Assembly: GCA_018820205.1 (NCBI GenBank)
Contig: JAHJOK010000082.1
Location: 1 to 49,581, forward strand
Source: Alphaproteobacteria bacterium
Lineage (GTDB): Bacteria > Pseudomonadota > Alphaproteobacteria > Caulobacterales > Caulobacteraceae
Direction: 5' to 3'
DNA length: 49,581 nt
The translations under genes were made by a program, and so were the position numbers. Positions within the stretch are counted from its first letter, which is position 1. The number at the start of each line of letters is the position of its first letter. The notes beneath the pieces were generated by a model. The model saw only the letters and a list, made by a program, of their open reading frames with translations, was not told the origin of the DNA and did not search any database. Of the stretch, positions 16,094-24,315 are shown piece after piece.

Positions 16094-18367
16094 TCACAAA
16101 CTGACGTTCAACTTTCGAGCCAGACTCTCGATCTCGTTGCGGATCGACCCGGCGGAGGATCCCAGCAGATTGGCCATGCCCCGACGGGCGGCCGCCAGGT
16201 CGGCGGACAGGATCATGCGCTTGACCGGCCCGACCCCGCCGGCCGGGGCCGACAGCCGGGTATAGCCCAGGGTGATCAGGGCGAAGGCTTCCAGCGGACG
16301 GCCTGCCAGTTCGCCGCACACCGACACCGGCGTGCCCGTCTCGGCGCAGGCCTTCTGGATCGACTGCAGGGCCCTGAGCGCCGGCGGGGACAGCGGATCG
16401 TAGCGGTCCGAGACCAGCGGATTGGTGCGATCGGCGGCGTACATGTACTGGAACAGGTCGTTGGTCCCGATCGAGACGAAATCGGTCAGGGGCAGAAGCG
16501 CGTCCAGATGCCACAGCAGACTGGGGCATTCGATCATGGCCCCGACGCGCAGCAGGGCCGGCAGCGGCCGTCCGCGCCGTCTGGCCCATTCGCACTCGAC
16601 GTCGACCAGTTCTCGGGCCGCGCGGAACTCGTCGACCGTGGCGATCATCGGGAACATGACGCGCAGTTCGCGCCCGGCCCCGGCGGCCAGCAGGGCGCGA
16701 AGCTGGAGCCTCAGCAGGCTGGGCCGGTCCAGGCCGAGGCGAATGGCGCGGCGGCCGAGGGCGGGATTTTCCTCCCGCTCGGTGGTCTCCATATAGGGCA
16801 GGACCTTGTCGCCGCCGATGTCGAGGGTGCGAAAGGTCACCGGCCGGTCGCCGGCCGCGTCCAGCACAAGCCGATAGAGGGCGGTCTGGGAGTTCAGGCG
16901 GGGGAGTTCCTCCGACACCATGAACTGGAACTCGGTTCGGAACAGGCCGATGCCCTCGGCCCCGGTCTCGTTCAGGTTCTCGAGGTCCACCGCCAGGCCG
17001 GCGTTGGTCAGAAGCGTGATCCGGGCGCCGTCGGCGGTGACGGCGGGGACGTCACGCAACGAGGCGAACTCGGCCTGGCGCTGGCTGCGCAGGGCCATGC
17101 GCGACCGGACCGATTCCAGCATGTCCGCGCGCGGACGCAGGTGCGCCTCGCCGGTCTCGCCGTCGACGATGATAAGGTCGCCTTCGCTCAGCCGGTCGCG
17201 AATGCCCTGGAGGCGGCCGACGCAGGGAATCTGAAGGGCGCGGGCCACGATCGCGGCATGGCTGGCGGCCGAGCCTTCCTCGATCAGCAGGCCTTTCAGC
17301 TTGTGTCGCGGATACTCCAGCAGATCGGCCGGGCCCAGGTTGCGGGCCACCAGGATGGCGTCGTCCGGCAGGTCGCGCTGGCCCGGATGTTCGCCGCCCA
17401 GAACGCGCAACAGCCGATTGGCCAGGTCCTCGAAGTCGTGCAGCCGTTCCTTGATATAGGGGTCGCGGGCCTGGGCGAAGCGGGCGCGGTGCTCGTTGCG
17501 CACCCGGTCCACGGCGGCCTCGGCGGTCAGACCGCCGCGCACGGCCTCCTCCAGCGACCGGTTCCAGCCCCGGTCGTCGGCGAACATCCGATAGGTTTCC
17601 AGCACCTCGTAGGACTGGCCCGCCAGCTTGCCCTGACCGCCGTCCAGCAGGGTGTCGATCGAGGATTTGAGGACCGTCAGACCCTCGCGCAGGCGGATCT
17701 CCTCGACCTGCTGGTTGTCGGCCAACAGCCGTTCGGGCGGCAGGGGCGCCTCGTGCAGGATCACATGGCCGTACGCCAGGCCTTCGGCGAACCGCTGGCC
17801 CTTGATGCGTTCGGGCCGATGCGGCGCGACCTCGACGTCGCGCAGTTCCTCGGCGGCCAGAAGCTCGCCCGAGGCCACCGTCTCGGCCAGCACCATGGCG
17901 ATGGTCTGGATGTCCTCGACCTCGTCGTCGTCATAGCGGCGCTCGGCCCGGTTCTGGACCACCAGCACGCCGATGGCCCGGCCGCCGCGTAGCAGGGGGG
18001 CGCCGAGGAAGGCGTGATAGGGATCCTCGCCCGTTTCCGGGCGGTAGGCGAAGCTGGGGTGGGACGGCGCGTCCGACAGGCTGATCGGCTGGGCCAGGCG
18101 CGCCACCTCGCCCACCAGACCCTCGCCGGGCTTTAGCCGGGTGTTGTGGACGGCGTCGCGGTTCAGGCCCTGGGTGGCGAACAGCTCCAGCTCGCCCGAG
18201 GCGCGGCGCAGATAGATGGAGCAGACCTCGGCCACCATCGACTGGGCGATGGTGGTCACCACGGCGTCCAGACGATCCTGGGCCGGGCCGCCATCGGCCA
18301 TCGCCTCGCGGATCTGGCGCAGGAGGACGCGCGGTCCCCTGGTCGTCAATCCGCCTGCTGCCGGCAT
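16094..18367 (-). CDS. ptsP: Phosphoenolpyruvate-protein phosphotransferase PtsP (EI-Ntr)
   Basis: First enzyme of the nitrogen PTS, which passes phosphate from PEP to NPr. Its 757 residues fit the EI-Ntr length. A GAF domain occupies about residues 15-165 (DRLDAVVTTIAQSM, GLVGEVARLAQPISLSDAPSHP, FLGAPLLRGGRAIGVLVVQN) and is what separates it from sugar-PTS EI. The phosphohistidine is H370 in GSAASHAAIVARAL. The PEP-binding half has GLFRTEFQFM, RTLDIGGDK, MFPMIATVDE and a Cys-containing VSVCGELAGRPLE. In Caulobacter this pathway is known to feed glutamine status into (p)ppGpp control. It starts about 46 bases after lysC on the same strand. Confidence 0.96.
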   Translation of the reverse strand: MPAAGGLTTRGPRVLLRQIREAMADGGPAQDRLDAVVTTIAQSMVAEVCSIYLRRASGELELFATQGLNRDAVHNTRLKPGEGLVGEVARLAQPISLSDAPSHPSFAYRPETGEDPYHAFLGAPLLRGGRAIGVLVVQNRAERRYDDDEVEDIQTIAMVLAETVASGELLAAEELRDVEVAPHRPERIKGQRFAEGLAYGHVILHEAPLPPERLLADNQQVEEIRLREGLTVLKSSIDTLLDGGQGKLAGQSYEVLETYRMFADDRGWNRSLEEAVRGGLTAEAAVDRVRNEHRARFAQARDPYIKERLHDFEDLANRLLRVLGGEHPGQRDLPDDAILVARNLGPADLLEYPRHKLKGLLIEEGSAASHAAIVARALQIPCVGRLQGIRDRLSEGDLIIVDGETGEAHLRPRADMLESVRSRMALRSQRQAEFASLRDVPAVTADGARITLLTNAGLAVDLENLNETGAEGIGLFRTEFQFMVSEELPRLNSQTALYRLVLDAAGDRPVTFRTLDIGGDKVLPYMETTEREENPALGRRAIRLGLDRPSLLRLQLRALLAAGAGRELRVMFPMIATVDEFRAARELVDVECEWARRRGRPLPALLRVGAMIECPSLLWHLDALLPLTDFVSIGTNDLFQYMYAADRTNPLVSDRYDPLSPPALRALQSIQKACAETGTPVSVCGELAGRPLEAFALITLGYTRLSAPAGGVGPVKRMILSADLAAARRGMANLLGSSAGSIRNEIESLARKLNVSL

Positions 18368-18413
18368 CGCCTCTCCCGTTCGGCTCCGATATGGGGCCGG
18401 GTGTCCTGCATTT

Positions 18414-19688
18414 CTATACCGCTTCCAGCCCGTATGCCGAATGCAGGGCGCGAACGGCCAGTTCGGCGTAGGCGGCGTCGATCAGAACCGAGATCTTGAT
18501 CTCCGAGGTCGAGATGGCCTGGAACTTGACCCCCTTGTCGGCCAGGGCCTGGAACATGGTCTGGGCGACGCCGGCGTGGCTGCGCATGCCGACGCCCACG
18601 ACCGAGACCTTGGCCACGTCCTCGTCGACCCTGATCTGTTCGAAGCCGATGGCGTCCTGGGCCTCCTTCATCAGCTCGGCCGCGCGGGCCGCGTCGCGAC
18701 GGCCGGTGGTGAAGGTCAGGTTGACCGCCCCCTCGGACCGGGCCTGGGACTGGACGATCATGTCGACGTTGACCCCGGCCTCGGCCAGGCGGGTGAACAC
18801 GTCGGCGGGGGCGTCCACGCGGTCGGACAGGCCCAGCAGGGTGATGCGGGCCTCGTCACGGCTCATGGTGACGCCGGACACGATGCGTTTTTCCACGATT
18901 TCCTCCTCGTCGCAGATCAGTGTGCCGGACTTGGCGGGCAACACGCCGTTTTCGTCGGGTTCGATGAAGCTGGACAGGACGCGGACCGGAACCCGCATGC
19001 CCATGGCCAGCTCGACCGAGCGGGTCTGCAGCACCTTGGCCCCAAGGGACGCCATCTCCAGCATCTCCTCGTAGGAGACCTTTTCCAGCCGCCGCGCCCG
19101 GCTCTCGATGCGCGGGTCGGTCGTATAGACCCCGTCCACATCGGTGTAGATGTCGCACGGCGCGCCCAGGGCCGCGGCCACGGCCACGGCCGAGGTGTCG
19201 GACCCGCCCCGGCCCAGGGTGGTGATGCGGCCGGTCGGGCTGACGCCCTGGAAGCCCGGAACCACGGCGATCTCTCCGGCGTCGAGGGCGGCGCCCAGGG
19301 CGTCGCCCGGAACGTCGACGATGCGGGCGCGGGCATGGGCCTCGTCGGTCAGGATCGGCACCTGCCATCCCATCCAGCTGCGCGCGTTGAACCCCATGTT
19401 CCGCAGCGTCAGGGCCAGAAGGCCCGAGGTCACCTGTTCGCCCGAGGCGACCACGACGTCATACTCGTCGTCGGACAGGGGCAGGCCGGATCCTGCCGGC
19501 CCGGCACCGTCGGTCCAGGCGACCAGTTCATTGGTCTTGCCGGCCATGGCCGAGACGACGACGGCGACGGAATGACCGGCGGTCACCTCGGCGGCGACGA
19601 TGCGCGCGGCGCGGCGGATCCGCTCCAGGTCGCCCATGGAGGTGCCGCCGAACTTCATCACGAGCCGGGTAGGCGTGGATTTCGTCAT
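18414..19688 (-). CDS. lysC: Aspartate kinase
   Basis: Phosphorylates aspartate, the first step to lysine, threonine, methionine and diaminopimelate. The 424 residues include an N-terminal kinase domain ([59 protein letters not shown]) and two C-terminal ACT domains ([18 protein letters not shown] and [19 protein letters not shown]) expected to bind lysine or threonine. The ATG lies inside a 12-base direct repeat and overlaps the stop of a five-codon upstream reading frame in ATGA. The gene is divergent from ubiG with about 70 bases between and is followed by ptsP. Confidence 0.97.
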   Translation of the reverse strand: MTKSTPTRLVMKFGGTSMGDLERIRRAARIVAAEVTAGHSVAVVVSAMAGKTNELVAWTDGAGPAGSGLPLSDDEYDVVVASGEQVTSGLLALTLRNMGFNARSWMGWQVPILTDEAHARARIVDVPGDALGAALDAGEIAVVPGFQGVSPTGRITTLGRGGSDTSAVAVAAALGAPCDIYTDVDGVYTTDPRIESRARRLEKVSYEEMLEMASLGAKVLQTRSVELAMGMRVPVRVLSSFIEPDENGVLPAKSGTLICDEEEIVEKRIVSGVTMSRDEARITLLGLSDRVDAPADVFTRLAEAGVNVDMIVQSQARSEGAVNLTFTTGRRDAARAAELMKEAQDAIGFEQIRVDEDVAKVSVVGVGMRSHAGVAQTMFQALADKGVKFQAISTSEIKISVLIDAAYAELAVRALHSAYGLEAV

Positions 19689-19708
19689 CGTGGCCGCGTC
19701 ATCGTGGC
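19683..19708 (-). promoter_or_regulatory. 12-base direct repeat with a 5-codon upstream ORF overlapping the lysC start
   Basis: CGTCATCGTGGC occurs at 19683-19694 and again at 19697-19708. On the minus strand each copy contains ATGACG. The upstream copy opens a frame ATG-ACG-CGG-CCA-CGA-TGA (19702 to 19685, peptide MTRPR) whose TGA overlaps the lysC ATG as ATGA. It may be a tiny leader ORF coupled to lysC, a duplicated start region, or a chance duplication. No strong Shine-Dalgarno precedes either ATG. Confidence 0.45.
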
Positions 19709-19758
19709 TGGGATCCCCGTCTTGCCAGAGCCGCGCAAAAGGGGTTCACCCTTGCGCC

Positions 19759-20574
19759 ATGGCCGCTTCTATCGACCCCTCGCCGATGCGCAAACCCCAA
19801 ACGGGGCAAGGTTTTGCCGATGGACCGCCAGAGACGGCGCAAGGGCCCTCCATCGACCCGGCCGATGTCGCGCGGTTTTCGGCCCAGGCGGCGGAATGGT
19901 GGGACGCCAGGGGACCGTTCGCGCCGCTGCACAGGTTCAATCCGGCGCGCCTGGCCTTCATACGCGACCGGGCCGCAGAGCGGTTCGGCCGCGATCCGAA
20001 GACGCGCGAGGCCTTCGCCGGCCTGTCCCTGATCGACATCGGCTGCGGCGGCGGGCTGATCGCAGAACCGATGCGGCGGATGGGGTTCGAGGTCACGGCC
20101 GTCGACGCCTCGTCCGAGAACATCGGCACGGCGCGCGCCCACGCGGCCGAACAGGGGCTGGACATCGCCTATCGCGCGGCGACCGTCGAACAGGTCGAGG
20201 CTGAAGGCGTCGGCCCGTTCGACGTCGTCCTGGTGCTGGAGATCATCGAGCATGTGGCGGACCCCGGGGCCTTCCTGCAGACCTGTTCACGGCTGATTGC
20301 GCCGGGCGGGATCATGGTGGTGGCCAGCCTGAACCGGACGCTGAAGTCGCTGGCCCTGGGCAAGATCGCGGCGGAATATATCCTGCGCTGGGTCCCGGCG
20401 GGGACGCACGACTGGCGTCAGTTCCCCAAGCCCGACGAGATCCGCCTGATGTTGTCGGCCGAGCCTGTGGCGGTGACAGGGCCGTTCGGCCTGACCTATG
20501 ATCCGCTGTCGGACCGCTGGGGCGAGAGCGCGGACGCCGACATCAATTTCATGATGCTGGCCATGCGGGACTGA
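19759..20574 (+). CDS. ubiG: Ubiquinone biosynthesis O-methyltransferase UbiG
   Basis: SAM-dependent enzyme for both O-methylation steps of ubiquinone synthesis. The frame from 19759 gives 271 residues. After about 30 non-conserved residues comes [33 protein letters not shown], the UbiG opening. SAM motif I is [19 protein letters not shown], then [11 protein letters not shown], the post-motif [16 protein letters not shown] and [16 protein letters not shown]. The C-terminal [11 protein letters not shown] and [11 protein letters not shown] are also typical. The start could instead be the ATG nine codons later (MRKPQTGQ). It is divergent from lysC; known alphaproteobacterial maps often place ubiG beside lysC. 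Confidence 0.94.
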   Translation: MAASIDPSPMRKPQTGQGFADGPPETAQGPSIDPADVARFSAQAAEWWDARGPFAPLHRFNPARLAFIRDRAAERFGRDPKTREAFAGLSLIDIGCGGGLIAEPMRRMGFEVTAVDASSENIGTARAHAAEQGLDIAYRAATVEQVEAEGVGPFDVVLVLEIIEHVADPGAFLQTCSRLIAPGGIMVVASLNRTLKSLALGKIAAEYILRWVPAGTHDWRQFPKPDEIRLMLSAEPVAVTGPFGLTYDPLSDRWGESADADINFMMLAMRD

Positions 20575-20648
20575 AGCGTCGCCTTACCGCGATTTCATCT
20601 ACCTGTCTGACATGTAACGGGATTGTGGCGATCAGCGGTGGCATCGAG

Positions 20649-20674
20649 AAGGCTCGTTCAACCGGAGCCTTTTC
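20649..20674 (+). terminator. Hairpin with T-run whose stem holds the ribosome site of the next gene
   Basis: AAGGCTC (20649-20655) pairs with GAGCCTT (20665-20671), followed by TTC and then the ATG at 20675. The shape is that of an intrinsic terminator for ubiG. The same right arm contains GGAG seven bases before the lipoprotein ATG, so folding would hide its ribosome site. Terminator, translational control, or both are possible. Confidence 0.5.
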
Positions 20675-20884
20675 ATGACACGCCTTCTGATCCTCGCCGC
20701 AACCGCCGCCGCCCTGATGACCTCGGGCTGCATCACCGTGATCGACGCCGACAGCGACGACATGGCCTGGCACGGCAACGACGCCCAGCCGTTCGACGCT
20801 TCGCGCGAAGATTGCGACCGGCGCACCGAGAGCGGCTCGGCCTTCCGCGCCTGTATGGCTGAAAAGGGCTGGACGCGCGGCTAG
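20675..20884 (+). CDS. Small putative lipoprotein (69 aa)
   Basis: The first 19 residues form a lipoprotein signal peptide ending LMTSGC, a good lipobox with the lipidated cysteine at residue 19 and C-I-T-V after it. The mature part is short, acidic and carries two more cysteines (EDCDRRTESGSAFRACMAEKGW), which could form a disulfide; the D/E-x-C-x(11-12)-C-M-x-x-x-G-W pattern recalls small entry-type lipoproteins in Caulobacterales. No function is known. The start is preceded by GGAG inside a hairpin. The stop TAG shares CTAG with the convergent GNAT gene. Confidence 0.8.
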   Translation: MTRLLILAATAAALMTSGCITVIDADSDDMAWHGNDAQPFDASREDCDRRTESGSAFRACMAEKGWTRG

Positions 20885-21405
20885 ACCCGGCGGGTCATAT
20901 AGCGGGCGTCGGACCCATAGCCGGCCAGCTTTTCGGCCAGTTCCGGCGTCTCGCGGACCTCGAACCCGTGGCCGCGCCAGAAATCGGCGGCGTCGTTGAC
21001 GGCCACCAGAGCCACGGTCGACCATCCGCCCGCCCTCGCCAGGTCCAGCACTGTCCACATCGCCGGTCGCGACCAGCCCTGCCCTCGTACGGCCGGCGTC
21101 AGGGCCAGGTCGTGCAGATACAGGACGGACGCATCGCCGGGGATCGCCTCGATCAGGGTGTTCAGGGCGGGGGCGGCGTCCGCCCGCCACGGGTAGGCGA
21201 CCAGATAACCTTCCAGCCCCTGCGGTCCCGCCAGCACCAGACAGCCGGCAGGGTTCAGCCCCAGCCGGTTTTCGAAACAGGTCCGGCCCTCGAAATGGTC
21301 GGGAAAGCCGATGGCGGCGATCTCGGCGACCCGGTCGAGGTCCGCCGGGACCATGGGACGCCAGCCGAGGGCGGAATTCGCGGCGATGGTCAGGCGGTCG
21401 GGCAT
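20881..21405 (-). CDS. GNAT family N-acetyltransferase
   Basis: The 174-residue protein has the GNAT core: RPMVPADLDRVAEIAAIGFPDHFE at the N-terminus, and motif A LHDLALTPAVRGQGWSRPAM with the R/Q-G-x-G-x acetyl-CoA loop (here R-G-Q-G-W). VALVAVNDAADFWRGHGFEVRE is the motif B region. The acceptor substrate is unknown. Its first 16 bases overlap the end of the upstream DUF6265-like gene on the same strand, and its stop overlaps the lipoprotein stop in CTAG. Confidence 0.9.
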   Translation of the reverse strand: MPDRLTIAANSALGWRPMVPADLDRVAEIAAIGFPDHFEGRTCFENRLGLNPAGCLVLAGPQGLEGYLVAYPWRADAAPALNTLIEAIPGDASVLYLHDLALTPAVRGQGWSRPAMWTVLDLARAGGWSTVALVAVNDAADFWRGHGFEVRETPELAEKLAGYGSDARYMTRRV

Positions 21406-21848
21406 CTCGTGTTCAGCTCGGTCTTGTCGAAACGCCAGTCCATCGCCTGTTCGCGGTCGCCCATATGCCCTTCGATCCGGGCGGTCAGGACGTCGCCGGT
21501 CCGCTCATAGATCACCCGCTGGGGAAAGTCGTTGTCCAGGTTCTGGAACACCACGCGGGTCCCCGCCGCCTCCAGCACCGGAAAGGCCGTGGGGGCGGCG
21601 CCGCCCGGCTGGGCGACATAGGCCGTCAGGCCGTCGACGGGCGCGATGCGCGCGTATTCGAACATCGCCCCGCGCGCGGTCAGGGTCACCGCCGCCCCGA
21701 CCAGAACGCCGCCGCGCGGATCGGTCCAGGTCTCCGACGCCTCGCGACCCTGCGAACAATCCAGCCAGTAGCCGGCCATCCACGACAGATCGGGCGGGAC
21801 GGGCGAGGCTTGCAGGGCGACGGCGGCAATCAAGGGGGTCAGGAACAT
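21390..21848 (-). CDS. DUF6265-like secreted protein
   Basis: The 152-residue protein begins with a short hydrophobic stretch (MFLTPLIAAVALQASPVPP), a plausible but weak signal peptide. The body has SWMAGYWLDCSQGREASETWTDPRGGVLVGAAVT and FQNLDNDFPQRVIYER, blocks I associate with the DUF6265 family of beta-rich, lipocalin-like proteins. The W-M-A-G-x-W and N-x-x-x-D-F-P-x-R-x-x-Y motifs are the clearest marks. Its function is unknown. Its 3' end overlaps the start of the GNAT gene by 16 bases, so the two are co-translated from one message. Confidence 0.78.
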   Translation of the reverse strand: MFLTPLIAAVALQASPVPPDLSWMAGYWLDCSQGREASETWTDPRGGVLVGAAVTLTARGAMFEYARIAPVDGLTAYVAQPGGAAPTAFPVLEAAGTRVVFQNLDNDFPQRVIYERTGDVLTARIEGHMGDREQAMDWRFDKTELNTRCPTA

Positions 21849-21893
21849 CGTAGGCGTTCTCCAGACGGCCGCATCGGGCGGCGACGACGAAGG

Positions 21894-22715
21894 TTAGGCC
21901 AGATGCGGCGGGCCGGGCTTGTAGGTTTGCGACGCGATGGCGCGGGCCAGTTCGACCTGTTCGCGCGCCCATTCGGTGGCCGTGCAGCCCAGGAAACGAC
22001 GGAAGTCCCGCGCCATCTGGGGCTGGTCGAAATATCCCGCGCCGAGGCCGGCCTCGAGCCAGCCCCCGGCCTCCGGGGTCGGCTCCAGAGCGTGATCGAA
22101 CACGCGCCGAAACCGCATCACCGAACGCAACGAGCGCGGGGAGACGCCGACCCGGTCGAGGAACCGCCGTTGCAGGGCGCGTTGTTCGGCGGGCGAGCGC
22201 GAGGGTTGGGGCGCGTCGTCCGCCAGGGCCTCCACCTCGGCCCGCACCATGGGATCGACGGTCCATCCCTGTTCCGCCCGCGCCGCCTCCAGCCGGTCGG
22301 TCAGGGCCCGAGCTTGAGCCTGCGGATCGCCGGACGGCGGCCTGACGCCGGCCAGTCTGGCGACCATGTCCAGCCTTTGGTCCGTGGCGGCGGACAGGGG
22401 GCCGCCCAGCCAGTCGCGTGCGCCGTCGGGGTGAAAGCGGACGGCGACCAGTTCGACCGGCCCGACCGGGCGGATGGCGATGGGCCGGGTCATCTGGCCG
22501 GCGAACAGGGCGGGCGGTTGCAGACGCCAGACGCCGTCAGGCCCCTGCTCCTCATAGGGGGCCGCGATGTCGAGGATCAGTTCGGGACAGCCGTCAGGGG
22601 CGATGCGCTGGACCGTGCGCGACGGTTCGGGACAGGCGTAGGTCCAGACCGCCTTGATCCAGGGCGTCAGGGACGGCGGCGGCGGGAACTCGTGGTACCG
22701 CTCCCCGGCCGACAA
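21894..22715 (-). CDS. AraC-family transcriptional regulator
   Basis: The 273-residue protein has an N-terminal sensor region (PPPSLTPWIKAVWTY, APDGCPELILDIAAPYE, LVAVRFHPDGARDWLGGPLSAATDQ) of the type found before HTH_18 in many AraC regulators (DUF6597-like). The C-terminal double helix-turn-helix is marked by RFLDRVGVSPRSLRSVMRFRRVFDHAL and GYFDQPQMARDFRRFLGCTATEW. The start is TTG at 22715, three bases after the DUF1178 stop, and no other start is near, so translation appears coupled. The likely targets are neighbouring genes; no site was identified. Confidence 0.88.
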   Translation of the reverse strand: MSAGERYHEFPPPPSLTPWIKAVWTYACPEPSRTVQRIAPDGCPELILDIAAPYEEQGPDGVWRLQPPALFAGQMTRPIAIRPVGPVELVAVRFHPDGARDWLGGPLSAATDQRLDMVARLAGVRPPSGDPQAQARALTDRLEAARAEQGWTVDPMVRAEVEALADDAPQPSRSPAEQRALQRRFLDRVGVSPRSLRSVMRFRRVFDHALEPTPEAGGWLEAGLGAGYFDQPQMARDFRRFLGCTATEWAREQVELARAIASQTYKPGPPHLA

Positions 22716-22718
22716 GGG

Positions 22719-23153
22719 TCAGTTCACCTTGGCGGGATCGACCGGCGCGGGCGGCAGGGCGGCGCAGGGCACGCCGTCCGCCTTCAGCGCCCGGACCTCG
22801 GCGGAGGTCGCCTCGCCGTAGATTTCGCGTTTCTCCGATGCGCCCTCGTGGATGGCGCGGGCCTCGCGGGCGAACGTGTCGCCGACGTAGTCGAAATTCC
22901 GTTCGACATGGCTGCGCACTTCCTGGGCCGCCTGCATCATCATGGTCTGGACCCTGGCCATCGCCTCGGGCGTGGCGTCCCGGCGTTTCGTGCCCGCGAC
23001 GGCCGGCGCCATGATCTGTTTCGACACGGCGTGCGAACCGCAGAACGGACATTCCATCAGGCCGCGCGACGCCTGATCGTCATAGTCGCCGGACGACCCG
23101 AACCAGGCCTCGAACGGGTGATCGTGTTCGCATGTCAGGGCGTAGCGGATCAT
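22719..23153 (-). CDS. DUF1178 family protein
   Basis: The 144-residue protein carries the DUF1178 marks: MIRYALTCEHDHPFEAWFGSS at the N-terminus, then ECPFCGSHAVSKQIMAPAVAG. The cysteines at about residues 8, 36 and 39 with nearby histidines suggest a zinc ribbon. The C-terminal part, EVRSHVERNFDYVGDTFAREARAIHEGASEKREIYGEAT, is a typical conserved helix block ending LPPAP. Its role is unknown. Its ATG overlaps the stop of the nitrilase-like gene (ATGA). The gene order grxC, nitrilase-like, DUF1178 is common in alphaproteobacteria. Confidence 0.92.
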   Translation of the reverse strand: MIRYALTCEHDHPFEAWFGSSGDYDDQASRGLMECPFCGSHAVSKQIMAPAVAGTKRRDATPEAMARVQTMMMQAAQEVRSHVERNFDYVGDTFAREARAIHEGASEKREIYGEATSAEVRALKADGVPCAALPPAPVDPAKVN

Positions 23154-23995
23154 TCCGCGTCTCCGGGCGCCGAGAACGCGCGGTCATGGCGCAGCTGGGG
23201 CACCGAGGCGCGAGCGGTCTCGACGGCGCCGAGGTCCAGCGTCGCGTGCAACACGCCCGGTTCGTCATGGTCCAGTCTGGCGATCACCTCGCCCCAGGGG
23301 CCGACGACCGTCGAACGGCCCCAGGTCTTTCGCCCGTCCTCATGCGCGCCGCCCTGGGTCGGGGCCAGGATGAAGGCGCTGGTCTCGATGGCGCGCGCGC
23401 GCAACAGGATCTCCCAATGGGCCTCCCCGGTCGGCACGGTGAAGGCGGCGGGAACCGCGATCATGCAGGCCCCGGCCTTGGCCAGCTGGCGATACAGGTG
23501 GGGGAAGCGGATATCGTAGCAGACGCTGAGGCCCAGCCTGCCCCAGGGCGTCCGCGCCACCACCGCGCCATCGCCCGGCCGGATCGACGAACTCTCGCGA
23601 TAGGTCTCTCCGCCCGGCAGATCGACGTCGAACACATGCAGCTTGTCGTAGCGGGCGACGATGCCGCCGCCTGCGTCGATCAGCAGCGACCGGTTCGCGG
23701 CCCGGTCGTCGCCCTGATGCCCCGACCGGACGATGGCCGAGCCGATCAGCAGCCAGACGCCCAGCTCGGCCGCCAGACGCCGAAGACCCAGCACGGCCGC
23801 GTCCTGTTCCTCGTCGGTCAGGGCCAGGCCGCGTCGATCGCGCCGCTGTTCGAGAAAGTTGGACCCCTCGGGCGTCAGGACGAATTTCGCCCCCTCTTCG
23901 GCCGCCTGACGGATCAGGGGCTCCAGATGGGCCAGTCCCGCCTGCGCCGTCGCCGGGGTGCGGGTCTGGATCAGGGCGACGGCGAGGCCTGTCAC
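23150..23995 (-). CDS. Carbon-nitrogen hydrolase, Nit1/Nit2 type
   Basis: The 281-residue nitrilase-superfamily amidase has the Glu-Lys-Cys triad at E43 (LTPEGSNFLEQ), K118 (ARYDKLHVFDVDLPGG) and C159 (GLSVCYDIRFP). ESSSIRPGD and the C-terminal VVGPWGEVIARLDHDEPGVL are typical of the Nit1/Nit2 (omega-amidase or deaminated-glutathione amidase) branch. A role in repairing deaminated glutathione would fit the adjacent glutaredoxin, but this is an inference. The start is GTG at 23995, one base after the grxC stop, and the stop overlaps the DUF1178 ATG. Confidence 0.93.
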   Translation of the reverse strand: MTGLAVALIQTRTPATAQAGLAHLEPLIRQAAEEGAKFVLTPEGSNFLEQRRDRRGLALTDEEQDAAVLGLRRLAAELGVWLLIGSAIVRSGHQGDDRAANRSLLIDAGGGIVARYDKLHVFDVDLPGGETYRESSSIRPGDGAVVARTPWGRLGLSVCYDIRFPHLYRQLAKAGACMIAVPAAFTVPTGEAHWEILLRARAIETSAFILAPTQGGAHEDGRKTWGRSTVVGPWGEVIARLDHDEPGVLHATLDLGAVETARASVPQLRHDRAFSAPGDAE

Positions 23996-23996
23996 A

Positions 23997-24254
23997 TCAG
24001 GCCGCCAGCAGGGCGTCGAGCTCGCCGCGACGATCCAGGGCGCTCATATCGTCGGCGCCGCCGATGTGTTTTCCGCCGATGAAGATCTGGGGGAAGGTCA
24101 TGCGGCCGCCGGACTTCTCGATCATCTCGGCCTTCTTCGCCGGGTCGTTGGAGGCGACGATCTCGGTGAACTCGACGCCCTTGCGGGTCAGAAGACCGGT
24201 CGCGGCCGAGCAATAGGGGCAACCGGGTTTGGTGTAGAGGACGACGTCAGCCAA
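23997..24254 (-). CDS. grxC: Glutaredoxin 3
   Basis: The 85-residue glutathione-dependent thiol oxidoreductase has the dithiol active site CPYC at residues 12-15 (LYTKPGCPYCSAAT), the TFPQIFIGGKHIGGADDMSALD block with the cis-Pro, and the G-G glutathione loop. The length is normal. The start is TTG at 24254, with GGAG seven bases upstream; the first Met-like alternative would destroy the first strand. It heads the grxC-nitrilase-DUF1178-AraC run on the minus strand and follows comF after about 60 bases. Confidence 0.95.
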   Translation of the reverse strand: MADVVLYTKPGCPYCSAATGLLTRKGVEFTEIVASNDPAKKAEMIEKSGGRMTFPQIFIGGKHIGGADDMSALDRRGELDALLAA

Positions 24255-24315
24255 GGCGGAACTCCGAAAGAATGCAGTGGAAGGAGCCGGAACGCATGGC
24301 CGGCCGATCCGTCCC

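Noticed and set aside
13516..16104. 862-codon open frame on the plus strand
   Set aside because: It lies antisense to ispG and the RodZ-like gene and has a biased composition without domain matches. Long antisense frames are expected where third positions are almost all G or C.
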